Below are positions 1 to 8,375 of a DNA stretch of 64,000 nt, in pieces. Source of the DNA: Flavobacterium sp. J27 (GTDB lineage Bacteria > Bacteroidota > Bacteroidia > Flavobacteriales > Flavobacteriaceae); assembly GCF_004303025.1 (NCBI RefSeq), contig NZ_PJQW01000002.1, positions 1-64,000 of the forward strand, written 5' to 3'. Position 1 is the first letter of the stretch; every line of letters starts with the position of its first letter. The notes under the pieces are model-generated. The model had not been told where the DNA came from. It worked only from the letters and a program-made list of their open reading frames with translations, and searched no databases. The translations under genes were made by a program, and so were the position numbers.

Positions 1-90
1 TTGTTAGAATTGGAATTTGAAAGACTTTTGAAATCGGGATATTCATCAAAGAAAGGTTTGGAAATTATATTAATAAAAGTTATGAGATAA
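1..90 (+). CDS. C-terminal end of an unidentified protein (partial)
   Basis: An open frame enters from the left edge and ends at a TAA at 88-90, giving a 29-residue tail that ends ...LIKVMR. A bidirectional terminator follows directly, which fits a real gene end. The tail is too short for me to assign a family. Confidence 0.5.
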   Translation: MLELEFERLLKSGYSSKKGLEIILIKVMR

Positions 91-92
91 AA

Positions 93-115
93 AAAGAGGC
101 AAATTTTGCCTCTAA
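93..115. terminator. Bidirectional intrinsic terminator
   Basis: A perfect stem AGAGGC/GCCTCT (95-100 and 108-113), extended by complementary A and T bases in the loop, lies between two convergent genes. It can serve the partial plus-strand gene and the minus-strand TraB/GumN gene. Confidence 0.7.
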
Positions 116-141
116 TCTAATTTCCTCTATTATCTATATTT

Positions 142-1020
142 TTATTTTACTGCTTCTACTTTATATCCTTTTTTTCTAAGTAACTTAATCACACCTTCTT
201 CTCCTGCTAAATGAGCTGCTCCTACAGCAAAAAAAGTAGGTTTTAATTTTACTACTTTTTCAATAATTGGTATCCAATTCTTATTTCTTTTATTTAATAA
301 ATCATCAGTATATTCTGAAAACATTTTATTATTTGAGTCCTTTGATAAAGTAAGCATTTCTTCTATATTTTCACTTTTATAAATAGCTAGCATTTTTACC
401 ATTTCTTCTTTATCAGATGCTAAATTGTTTTTTGAAGCTTTTACTAATTCCTCTACTTGTACTTTATATGGAATTTTATCGAAAACATTGAATTGATCTT
501 CTATTGTTTCTAGTCCATAAACTTCTTCATTTTGTTCTTTTGAAATTTTCATTAATTCAGCATCTACAGCTATCATTGGACAATCTAATAATTTTGGTAA
601 ATACATTGAACTTAAGGTAAATGGTTTGAAATTATCCATCATTTTTAAAGAAAAACCAATATTATCTTTTAAAAATTGATCAATCTGTTTTGATTCTTCT
701 TCAGTAACCAATGAACTAATTGTTACTCCATCTTTCATCATTATTTTGGACATCATGGTAGCTTGAAGCGAAGGGTCGTCCATATCTATTTCTAGATAAA
801 GCTGAGATGTTTTATCAAATGCACTTAAAACAGCTTCGTCTATGTTTGTTTCACAAACAGCATGCATAGTACCATACAAATAAGATGGTTTTTCAATACC
901 ATTTCCAGATATTTTCCATAATAATGTGTTCTCTAATTTTTGTGCATTGGCAATATAGCTCACAACCATTATAGCAAATAAAACCGAAAATTTAACTAAA
1001 TTAACAATGATTTTAATCAT
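142..1020 (-). CDS. TraB/GumN family protein, secreted
   Basis: A 292-residue protein with an N-terminal signal sequence ending near residue 26 (...YIANAQ). It has the two hallmarks of the TraB/GumN family (PF01963): an early GTMH motif at about residues 49-52 and a late FFAVGAAHLAG stretch at about 263-273. Members are thought to be metal-dependent peptidase-like proteins, but the substrate is unknown. It is the last gene of a three-gene minus-strand operon headed by an ECF sigma factor, 16 nt after the upstream gene, so it may be a sigma-factor target or accessory protein. Domain call is firm; function is open. Confidence 0.85.
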   Translation of the reverse strand: MIKIIVNLVKFSVLFAIMVVSYIANAQKLENTLLWKISGNGIEKPSYLYGTMHAVCETNIDEAVLSAFDKTSQLYLEIDMDDPSLQATMMSKIMMKDGVTISSLVTEEESKQIDQFLKDNIGFSLKMMDNFKPFTLSSMYLPKLLDCPMIAVDAELMKISKEQNEEVYGLETIEDQFNVFDKIPYKVQVEELVKASKNNLASDKEEMVKMLAIYKSENIEEMLTLSKDSNNKMFSEYTDDLLNKRNKNWIPIIEKVVKLKPTFFAVGAAHLAGEEGVIKLLRKKGYKVEAVK

Positions 1021-1036
1021 GATTATTGAGATTAAG

Positions 1037-1678
1037 TTATAAATCTAATTTTTCTAATTCTTTGTAATTTTTATTTAAACGTTTTAATAAAATACCATAA
1101 AGTAATTTATAAAAAAGCCAAATAAGTGTAATGATAACCGCAACGGAAAGAATATATACAGCAAAAAGTACAAAATAAAATACATTTGGATTTACGTTTT
1201 GTGTTGCTTTTTCAATAACTTCATTTAAATTAGGATCATATTTAAATTGGAAAGTAAAAACTAATATGAAGGAAATAAATGACATCATTAAATTATACCA
1301 TACATAATACTTTACCGTTTTTCTGGTTTTTATGATGGTTAACATTAGTTTTTTTACTGTTTCGGTGGTATTAATATTTTTAAAATTTTTATAAAATAAA
1401 TAAATAAAGAAAATCAATATTCCATAGTTTATAATTGAAATAACTGGAATTATCTTATTTAAATGATATACCTCAAGTGTTTTAAAATAATTTTCATCGG
1501 TTGTTAAAAAACTTAAACTCAACCAAAAAACAATCTCTAAAATACTTATAATTAAAATCCACTTCACAATTGAAGACGATCTTTTGTGTAGCATCTTATA
1601 AATGTCTCTTTCTGTAAGTTGGTTAAAAGAATGTTCTTTCTTTTTCCAATCTTTTTTTAATATTTCTAATTCATCCAT
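1037..1678 (-). CDS. Four-helix membrane protein linked to an ECF sigma factor
   Basis: A 213-residue protein with a charged, Lys-rich N-terminus (about 40 residues) followed by four hydrophobic helices at roughly 39-57, 75-95, 124-143 and 165-192. It begins 4 nt after the stop of the sigma-factor gene, so the two are almost certainly co-transcribed and translationally coupled. A membrane protein immediately downstream of an ECF sigma gene is the usual place for an anti-sigma factor. I see no ZAS zinc motif (HxxxCxxC), so an anti-sigma role is only inferred from position. No family recognised. Confidence 0.75.
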   Translation of the reverse strand: MDELEILKKDWKKKEHSFNQLTERDIYKMLHKRSSSIVKWILIISILEIVFWLSLSFLTTDENYFKTLEVYHLNKIIPVISIINYGILIFFIYLFYKNFKNINTTETVKKLMLTIIKTRKTVKYYVWYNLMMSFISFILVFTFQFKYDPNLNEVIEKATQNVNPNVFYFVLFAVYILSVAVIITLIWLFYKLLYGILLKRLNKNYKELEKLDL

Positions 1679-1682
1679 GTAA

Positions 1683-2195
1683 CTACGGATTTAATATTTT
1701 TTTTAATTTTCCTTTTACTCTGTTCATTTTTACTCGGGCATTAACTTCGCTAATTCCTAGAGTTTCTGAAATCTCTGCATAATCTTTATCTTCGAGATAT
1801 AAGAATATTAATGCTTTTTCAATATCGTTTAATTCACTTATGGCACTGTATAAAAGCTTTAGTTGTTCTTCTTCTTCATAATTATAATCCTCTTGTTTTA
1901 CTTTATGAAAAGTACTGTCAAATTCAATAGTATTAACCGATTTTTTCTTTTTTCTATATAATGTTATAGCCGTGTTTAAGCCTACACGATATGCCCAAGT
2001 AGTAAATTTAGAATCACCTCTAAATTTGGGAAATGCTTTCCATAACTGAATGGTTATTTCCTGAAATAAATCGTTATGCGCATCCTCATCAGTAGTATAT
2101 AACCGACAAATCTTGTGGATTATATTCTGATTTTCCTGCAACTGTTTTACAAAAATTTCTTCCGATGTTGGATTCATAGAACTATAAGTAGCCAT
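1683..2195 (-). CDS. RNA polymerase sigma factor, ECF subfamily
   Basis: A 170-residue sigma-70 family factor. Region 2 spans about residues 20-85 (DLFQEITIQLWKAFPKF then the STFTTWAYRV-like segment KFTTWAYRVGLNTA). Region 4 spans about 108-165, with the helix-turn-helix YAEISETLGISEVNARVKMNRVKGKL. No N-terminal region 1 is present, typical of ECF factors. An in-frame ATG at residue 7 (base 2177) is an alternative start. It heads the operon with the downstream membrane protein and TraB/GumN protein. Confidence 0.93.
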   Translation of the reverse strand: MATYSSMNPTSEEIFVKQLQENQNIIHKICRLYTTDEDAHNDLFQEITIQLWKAFPKFRGDSKFTTWAYRVGLNTAITLYRKKKKSVNTIEFDSTFHKVKQEDYNYEEEEQLKLLYSAISELNDIEKALIFLYLEDKDYAEISETLGISEVNARVKMNRVKGKLKKILNP

Positions 2196-2336
2196 TTCCT
2201 GCTATTCGTTACATTTTTTTTAATCCTTTTGTATTTTTCTAACAAGCACAAGAACTTCCTACGGTCGTTTTGTTCTTTTAACAAAAATAAGAAAAGGATT
2301 TCAAAAAGATTTCCACTACTATCAGGGCTAGAAATA

Positions 2337-2418
2337 CAATATCAATAACAATATCAATAACAATAACAATATCAATAGCAATTTCAATAGCAATAGCAAA
2401 AAACAATAGCAATTTCAA
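2337..2418. repeat. CAATAn-type low-complexity repeat
   Basis: About 80 bp made almost entirely of CAATAT, CAATAA and CAATAG/CAATTT hexamer variants in the 352-bp gap between the divergent sigma-factor and NADH dehydrogenase genes. The rest of this gap holds the upstream region of the sigma gene and the ndh promoter; no gene is evident. One strand is nearly G-free. Confidence 0.7.
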
Positions 2419-2513
2419 TTTTATAGGATTCATTCCAATACTTATAACTCTTTAATACATCAAACGACTTTATAAATGCCTTATGAATAGTATAAATTCA
2501 ATGAATAAATCTG

Positions 2514-2521
2514 TATCTTTG
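2514..2521 (+). promoter_or_regulatory. Likely -7 box of the NADH dehydrogenase gene
   Basis: TATCTTTG fits the Bacteroidota -7 consensus TAnnTTTG and lies 26 nt before the ATG. I do not see a convincing -33 TTTG at the usual spacing. Confidence 0.5.
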
Positions 2522-2547
2522 ATAATACTAAATTAAGTATCTCAAAA

Positions 2548-3852
2548 ATGAATATACCTCGTAGTAGTTTTCCTAGAATTGTAATTATAGGTGGAGGATT
2601 TGCAGGCATCGCTTTAGCCAAAAGATTAAGAAATAAGAAAGTTCAAGTAGTATTATTAGATAAACATAATTATCACAATTTCCAACCTTTAATGTATCAA
2701 GTTGCGACTGGAGGATTAGAACCCGATTCTATCGCTTATCCCATTCGTAAAGTGGTGCAAGAACACAAAGATTTTTACTTTCGTTTAGCCGATGTTAAAG
2801 AAATTGATTCCAATAACAATAAAATCATTGCGGATATTGGTGAATTAAAATACGATTATCTCGTAATTGCTACCGGTTCAAAAACGAACTTTTTTGGAAA
2901 TAAAGAAATGGAACGCAATTGTATGGCCATGAAGACCATTCCGCAATCGTTAAACATTCGTAGTCTTATTTTAGAAAACTTTGAACAGGCTTTATTAACT
3001 AATGATATTGATGAAAGACATAGTTTAATGAACTTTGTTTTAGTGGGTGGTGGACCAACAGGTGTAGAGCTGGCTGGTGCATTAGCAGAAATGAAAAAAG
3101 CCATTTTGCCTAAAGATTACCCCGACTTAGACATTAGAAAGATGGAAATTAACCTTATTCAAAGTGGAGACCGCATTTTGAACACCATGAGTAAAAAAGC
3201 ATCTCTTAAAGCTGAAGAGTTTTTAATTAAGTTGGGCGTAAGTGTTTGGAAAAATGTACGTGTGACTGGGTATGACAGTAGAGTAGTTACAACTAATTCC
3301 GATTTAACTTTTGATAGTGCCACTGTAATTTGGACAGCTGGTGTGCAAGGTGCTTTGGTTAACGGGCTTAATATACATTCTTTAATAGCAAGAGCCGATC
3401 GTATTAAAGTTAATACTTATAATCAAGTGGAAGGGTATGATAACATTTTTGCTATTGGAGATATTGCCTCCATGTCTTTAGAAGAGTATCCACAAGGACA
3501 CCCTATGATGGCACAACCTGCTATTCAGCAAGGGAAGCATTTGTCTGAAAATTTAGCCCGATTATTAGTAAAGAAAGAAATGAAACCTTTTATATATAAA
3601 GACAAAGGTTCTATGGCAACCATTGGTCGTAATAAAGCCGTTGTCGATTTACCGCATTATCATTTTTCTGGTGTTTTTGCTTGGTTTGTTTGGATGTTTG
3701 TACACCTTTTTTCTTTAATTGGTTTTAAAAACAAAGCCGTTGTCTTTTTAAATTGGGTCTATAATTATGTTCGTTTTGACAGAGAAGCTCGATTGATTAT
3801 TCGACCTTATAAAAAGAAACAAATCGCGACTTTTACTACTGATGAGATTTAG
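2548..3852 (+). CDS. ndh: Type II NADH:quinone oxidoreductase (NDH-2)
   Basis: A 434-residue flavoprotein that oxidises NADH and reduces quinone at the cytoplasmic membrane without pumping protons. The FAD-binding Rossmann motif GGGFAG is at residues 15-20 and the second dinucleotide motif VGGGPTGVELAGALAE begins near 165. The FAD-phosphate motif FAIGDIAS is near 303. The C-terminus (about 365-415) has the hydrophobic segment typical of membrane-anchored NDH-2. It is monocistronic and divergent from the ECF sigma operon. Confidence 0.95.
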   Translation: MNIPRSSFPRIVIIGGGFAGIALAKRLRNKKVQVVLLDKHNYHNFQPLMYQVATGGLEPDSIAYPIRKVVQEHKDFYFRLADVKEIDSNNNKIIADIGELKYDYLVIATGSKTNFFGNKEMERNCMAMKTIPQSLNIRSLILENFEQALLTNDIDERHSLMNFVLVGGGPTGVELAGALAEMKKAILPKDYPDLDIRKMEINLIQSGDRILNTMSKKASLKAEEFLIKLGVSVWKNVRVTGYDSRVVTTNSDLTFDSATVIWTAGVQGALVNGLNIHSLIARADRIKVNTYNQVEGYDNIFAIGDIASMSLEEYPQGHPMMAQPAIQQGKHLSENLARLLVKKEMKPFIYKDKGSMATIGRNKAVVDLPHYHFSGVFAWFVWMFVHLFSLIGFKNKAVVFLNWVYNYVRFDREARLIIRPYKKKQIATFTTDEI

Positions 3853-3896
3853 TTTTTTATTTTCTATAATTAAACTATTTTCTTATTTATGAAAAG

Positions 3897-4244
3897 ATGA
3901 ACGAAATTATTTTGTGTTCTTTTTTTATTACTACTTTTAGCTTTACCACCTTTGGTCAATCCACAATTTGTAGTACTTATAAACAAGCTAGTTTCGATTC
4001 TGATTATTTAAAATATTTATGCTAGACTGAAGCAGTTTTAGAAGAAGCAGTAAGTAAAAATATTTAAAAAGATCAAGTTATTGTTCGTTTTTCTATAGGC
4101 GAAAATTGTAAAGTAGATGTGTTGGAAATAAAAAGAAAATTAATTGCCTTTAATAAATCAATAGATTAGAGTAAAGAAAAAATTATCGCTCATTTCCAAT
4201 CCAAAATTGATTGTAAAAAATTACTAAAGGTAAATATGCAATAG
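3897..4244 (+). pseudogene. Decayed small secreted protein (three in-frame stops)
   Basis: A single reading frame of 116 codons runs from an ATG at 3897 to a TAG at 4242-4244. It begins with a credible signal peptide (MNEIILCSFFITTFSFTTFG then Q) and continues with ordinary protein-like sequence (e.g. KDQVIVRFSIGENCKVDVLE). It is interrupted at codon 43 (TAG, 4023-4025), codon 57 (TAA, 4065-4067) and codon 91 (TAG, 4167-4169). No frameshift is needed. All three stops are one C-to-T change from Gln codons, so simple nonsense decay explains it. No family recognised. It accounts for most of the 458-bp gap between ndh and the DUF3810 gene. Confidence 0.65.
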
Positions 4245-4311
4245 CTTTTTATTTTAATATGGAATAATTTTTTATTGGATGTGATGCATTCAACCAACAA
4301 CCAACCACTAA

Positions 4312-5379
4312 TCACTCTTCACTAACCACTAATTTCTCATACCCAATCGTCAAGCCCACAAATTTACTATAACTTTCCAAACCGTCTTTTTGTTGGTTCA
4401 TCTTTAAAAAGTTATCATAGAAATATTCAAAAAAGGTATCAATAGGAGTGTGGTAACTTTCCCAAAAAGCTTCGTTTTCATCAAAATTTTTAACAACACC
4501 CAGGTTTAGTTTTTCGAAGAAAGGTTTGCTTTTACCTTCTTTAATTTTTTCTAAATTTCCTAAACAATAGCGTGTGATAAAATTATAGGCAGAGTATTGA
4601 AAATAGACATCTTCATTTTTTATTGCAGCTAGAAAACCAATAAAATTACACTCACTTTCGCTTGCTATTCCAGTTTGATGTGCCATTTCATGACAGGTGG
4701 TCATTGGACAATTGTATTTAGGTTTTAAGGTATTTACCTGAGCTTCATTGGTAAATGGATTTAAATAACCACCAAAACCCATATAACTTAACGGATAACT
4801 TAATAAAGAACCTTTTATACTTTGCTGTTCATATTGAAACTCTTTTACATTTTCAGGTAAGTTTTGATACCCTTTTATCGCTAACGTAAAGATTTCAGCT
4901 TCTGTATATGGAATGGCTACAGCTAACGAATCAGTACCCGTAATTTTTTCTTGTAAAGTATTGGTTTTGAGAATCATTTTATCGGTGAAAGCTTCTAATT
5001 GTGCCAAGGTATATTCTTTTGGAATACCTAGTTTTTTGTTTAATGGAACCCGATAGTAATTCAAACCCCATAAAATATTGAAGAAGAAATAGAATATCGC
5101 AAACCAACTCATGATGGTTAATCCATTGGTTTTCCAATTTTTAAAAAATCCTTTTCTGTTTTTCCAAAACCATCTCACTAAAAAAAAGATGAGAATGAAA
5201 TAAATGAGATCTCCAATAGAGAAAGGAATCCAACCCAAACTATTTCTGGAAATAAAGGCAATTTTTGGATACAAACCGTTACTGTACCATTTCTCAACTC
5301 CTTCTGGAAATAACGCAATTAGTTTTACAATAAGAATTTGTAGGAGTAAAGAAAGCGGTAGAATATATTTTTTCTTCAA
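4312..5379 (-). CDS. DUF3810 family membrane metalloprotease-like protein
   Basis: A 355-residue protein with three N-terminal hydrophobic segments (about 6-20, 55-72 and 88-108) followed by an extracytoplasmic domain. The zincin signature HExxH appears as CHEMAHQTG near residue 230, with the downstream acidic stretch ASESECNF supplying a likely third ligand. Gene length and layout match the DUF3810 family common in Bacteroidota. The substrate is unknown. Confidence 0.88.
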   Translation of the reverse strand: MKKKYILPLSLLLQILIVKLIALFPEGVEKWYSNGLYPKIAFISRNSLGWIPFSIGDLIYFILIFFLVRWFWKNRKGFFKNWKTNGLTIMSWFAIFYFFFNILWGLNYYRVPLNKKLGIPKEYTLAQLEAFTDKMILKTNTLQEKITGTDSLAVAIPYTEAEIFTLAIKGYQNLPENVKEFQYEQQSIKGSLLSYPLSYMGFGGYLNPFTNEAQVNTLKPKYNCPMTTCHEMAHQTGIASESECNFIGFLAAIKNEDVYFQYSAYNFITRYCLGNLEKIKEGKSKPFFEKLNLGVVKNFDENEAFWESYHTPIDTFFEYFYDNFLKMNQQKDGLESYSKFVGLTIGYEKLVVSEE

Positions 5380-5438
5380 AGCATAAATTTTAAATGTAAA
5401 TATAATTAGAAATCATTTAGTAAAGCATTTAAACTTTG

Positions 5439-5446
5439 TAACTTTG
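5439..5446 (+). promoter_or_regulatory. Likely -7 box of pepD
   Basis: TAACTTTG matches TAnnTTTG and sits 31 nt before the pepD ATG in the divergent region with the DUF3810 gene. Confidence 0.5.
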
Positions 5447-5477
5447 GCATGTTAAAACCTTGAAATTATAAAATAAC

Positions 5478-6947
5478 ATGAGTCAAGAAGTAAGAAACTT
5501 AGAGCCTAAAGCACTTTGGAACAAATTTGCTGATCTAAATGCAGTACCCAGACCTTCAAAAAAAGAAGAGCGTGTCATTGCTTTTATTATGGACTTTGGA
5601 AAAAAGCTAGGCTTTGAAACCATAAAAGACCAAGTTGGAAATGTCATTATAAAAAAACCAGCCACTCCAGGAATGGAAAACAGAAAAACCATTGTCATGC
5701 AATCGCATTTAGATATGGTGCATCAAAAAAATAACGATACCGTTTTTGATTTTGATACTCAAGGTATAGAAATGTACGTTGATGGTGATTGGGTTCGTGC
5801 TAAAGGAACTACTTTAGGAGCTGATAACGGTTTAGGTGTAGCAACTATCATGGCTATTTTAGAAAGTAATGATATTAAACACCCAGCTATTGAAGCGTTA
5901 TTTACTATAGATGAAGAAACAGGAATGACAGGTGCTATGGGCTTACAAGGCGGTATGCTTGAAGGTGAAATTTTACTAAACTTAGATACGGAAGAAGATG
6001 ATGAAATTGATATTGGTTGTGCTGGTGGTGTAGATGTTACTGCTGTAGCAGAATACGATGAAGAAGACACTCCTGAAGGTTCGGTAGGATATACTATTAC
6101 CGTAAAAGGATTACAAGGAGGTCATTCCGGTATGGATATTCATAAAGGATTAGGAAATGCAAACAAAATCATGAATCGCTTATTATTTGATGGTTTTGAT
6201 AATTTTGGTTTACAAATTGCTTCTATTAAAGGAGGAAGTTTACGAAATGCAATTCCAAGAGAAAGTGTGGCTCAGGTAATTATTGCCAATGTATATGATG
6301 AAGCTTTCGTTTTTGATATGCAAGACATTATTTCGGAAATCAAAACAGAATTAAAAACTACTGAACCGAATTTACAAATTGTAATTGAAAAATCGGAAAC
6401 TACTCCTACTAAGGTAATGCCTCCAATGGCACAATATTATTTAGTACGTGCTTTATACACCGCACATAACGGTGTGTATAGAATGAGTGCAGATTTTGAT
6501 AATTTAGTAGAAACGTCAAACAATATTGCCAAAGTAACTGTAGGTGAAGGAAAATTAAACATTCAGTGTTTGACTCGCTCTTCTGTTGAAACGGCTAAGT
6601 TTGATTTGGCAAATGCGTTGCGTTCTGCTTTTGAATTAATGGGATGCGAAGTAGACTTTTCAGGAAGTTATCCGGGTTGGACACCAAATGCTAATTCTGA
6701 AATTTTAGATGTGCTAACCACTATTTATGAAAAGCAAAATGGAAGTAAAGCCAATGTGGTGGCTTGTCATGCTGGATTAGAATGTGGTATTTTAGGAACG
6801 AATTATCCTGATATGGATATGATTTCTTTTGGACCAACTATTCATGGTGCACACAGTCCAGATGAAAGAGCAAGTATTTCTTCTGCTCAAAAATATTGGA
6901 AATTTGTGTTGGAAATTTTAGAAAATATTCCAGTGAAAAGTAATTAG
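5478..6947 (+). CDS. pepD: Aminoacyl-histidine dipeptidase (cytosolic nonspecific dipeptidase, M20 family)
   Basis: A 489-residue dizinc peptidase that splits dipeptides such as carnosine-type Xaa-His in the cytoplasm. Visible motifs are QSHLDM (residues 75-80, His77 a metal ligand), GTTLGADNG (the bridging Asp), DEETGMTGA (the general base and metal Glu), CHAGLECGIL and the C-terminal HGAHSPDER. Length is normal for PepD. No signal peptide. It is monocistronic with its own terminator. Confidence 0.95.
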   Translation: MSQEVRNLEPKALWNKFADLNAVPRPSKKEERVIAFIMDFGKKLGFETIKDQVGNVIIKKPATPGMENRKTIVMQSHLDMVHQKNNDTVFDFDTQGIEMYVDGDWVRAKGTTLGADNGLGVATIMAILESNDIKHPAIEALFTIDEETGMTGAMGLQGGMLEGEILLNLDTEEDDEIDIGCAGGVDVTAVAEYDEEDTPEGSVGYTITVKGLQGGHSGMDIHKGLGNANKIMNRLLFDGFDNFGLQIASIKGGSLRNAIPRESVAQVIIANVYDEAFVFDMQDIISEIKTELKTTEPNLQIVIEKSETTPTKVMPPMAQYYLVRALYTAHNGVYRMSADFDNLVETSNNIAKVTVGEGKLNIQCLTRSSVETAKFDLANALRSAFELMGCEVDFSGSYPGWTPNANSEILDVLTTIYEKQNGSKANVVACHAGLECGILGTNYPDMDMISFGPTIHGAHSPDERASISSAQKYWKFVLEILENIPVKSN

Positions 6948-6968
6948 TCTAAAGTAATAGTGAATAGT

Positions 6969-7000
6969 AAAAACCTCGTTTATTTAAAACGAGGTTTTTT
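6969..7000. terminator. Bidirectional terminator between pepD and a convergent gene
   Basis: AAAACCTCGTTT...AAACGAGGTTTT hairpin flanked by A and T runs on the two sides. It overlaps the stop region of the minus-strand 79-aa gene. Confidence 0.85.
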
Positions 7001-7238
7001 ATTCTAACATATTTAATAAATAATTTCTGTTTTCTTGAGATAAAATGGTTTTTAAATCTTTACTAGTTGTATCAGACGTGTTTTTTCTTAAATTTTCTAC
7101 TAATGCATTTAATAAGATGGTTATACCAACGGTATCAAATTGCCCAACATTTTCAGTTGAATACCAATGGATACAATTTTTTAAGTGATTTTCTAAGTCT
7201 TCAAATGATGTAAAAGTAATTTTTTCTTTAAAATCCAT
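6999..7238 (-). CDS. Hypothetical 79-aa protein
   Basis: A small soluble, mostly helical protein with no signal peptide, Cys pair or recognisable motif. Its sequence composition is that of a normal gene and it ends at the shared terminator, which supports reality. Function unknown. Confidence 0.6.
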   Translation of the reverse strand: MDFKEKITFTSFEDLENHLKNCIHWYSTENVGQFDTVGITILLNALVENLRKNTSDTTSKDLKTILSQENRNYLLNMLE

Positions 7239-7334
7239 TTTTTTATTAATTTAAGCTTTAAATTTAGTTAAATATGGCAAGAATTACATAATTTTATTGA
7301 GAATTTCCGTTGGTATTAAAAAGGCTCTCTCTTC

Positions 7335-8375
7335 ATGAAAAAATGGCTATTATCTATTCTAATTTTATTGTTTTTACAATCTTGCTCAGATACAAATAAG
7401 ATAAAAAATGTAACACCAGCATTTTATTATTGGAAAACTTCTGAGTGGAGATTAGATGATAATTTAATGAATATTTTAAAAAATGCTCAAGTAAAAAAAG
7501 TATATGCGAAATTTTTTGAAGTTTCACATGATGAATTAATGGGTAATATTCCTATTTCAAAAAATAGTATTCGTTTTAACAATTTAAATGTTGAATTTAT
7601 ACCAACAGTTTTTATAAACAATGATGTTTTTCTAAAAAGTTCTGAGAAGGAATTAGATGTATTGGCTGATAATATTAACTTTTTAATTACTAAAATGCTA
7701 TCCAATGATTATTCAGAAGATGATTATTTCAATGCAAAATCTTGCAAGGAATTTCAAATTGATTGTGATTGGACATTAAAATCTAGAAATAATTATTTTT
7801 ATTTTTTGAAGAAAATTAAAGAAATTTCCAAAAAAGAAATTAGTTGCACACTACGCTTATATCCTTATAAGTATCCTGATAAGATGGGAATTCCTCCAGT
7901 TGATAAGGCTACATTAATGTGTTATAATTTATTAAATCCATTATCAAGTCCTAAACAAAATTCAATTTTAGATGTAAAAGAACTATCAAGCTACTTAAAA
8001 GGAACAAAACAATATCCTTTGCATTTAGATATCGCTTTGCCTATTTATTCATGGATGCAATTATATCAAAACAATCAATTTCAGAAAGTCATTTATGAAG
8101 ATCATGAAGAGGTCATGAAAAATTTAAAAAAAATTGACAATTTATGGTATGAAGTAATTAATGATTTTACTGCAAGTGAAACTTATTTCAGAATTGGTGA
8201 TAAAATTAAGTTTGAAGAAATAGATCAAAAATTGGTACATCAAACAATAGATCTATTAAAAAGAAATGTAAAATTTGATAATGAAACTACCATTTCTTTA
8301 TTTCATTTAGATAATTCTCAATTGAAAAAATATACTGATGAAGAAATTTCTAGTTTTTATACTGCTTTTAATTAA
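7335..8375 (+). CDS. Lipoprotein, possibly glycosidase-like TIM-barrel fold
   Basis: A 346-residue protein with a lipobox signal (LFLQSC, Cys at about 17). The body begins FYYWKTSEW and contains the segment QIDCDWTLKSRNNYFYFLKKIKE near 135-157. That pattern, a beta strand ending in acidic residues followed by a helix, recalls GH18-like barrels. This is a by-eye resemblance only. It overlaps the next gene by 38 nt, so the two are translationally coupled and probably act together at the cell surface. Confidence 0.7.
   Translation: MKKWLLSILILLFLQSCSDTNKIKNVTPAFYYWKTSEWRLDDNLMNILKNAQVKKVYAKFFEVSHDELMGNIPISKNSIRFNNLNVEFIPTVFINNDVFLKSSEKELDVLADNINFLITKMLSNDYSEDDYFNAKSCKEFQIDCDWTLKSRNNYFYFLKKIKEISKKEISCTLRLYPYKYPDKMGIPPVDKATLMCYNLLNPLSSPKQNSILDVKELSSYLKGTKQYPLHLDIALPIYSWMQLYQNNQFQKVIYEDHEEVMKNLKKIDNLWYEVINDFTASETYFRIGDKIKFEEIDQKLVHQTIDLLKRNVKFDNETTISLFHLDNSQLKKYTDEEISSFYTAFN

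Noticed and set aside
2464..2521. Possible direct-repeat sites before ndh
   Set aside because: Spacing is 20 rather than 21, and the distance to the -7 box differs from the nine accepted cases.
7283..7316. Half-site-like ATTACATAATTTT near the 79-aa gene
   Set aside because: No partner at 21 bp and no -7 box at the required position on either strand.
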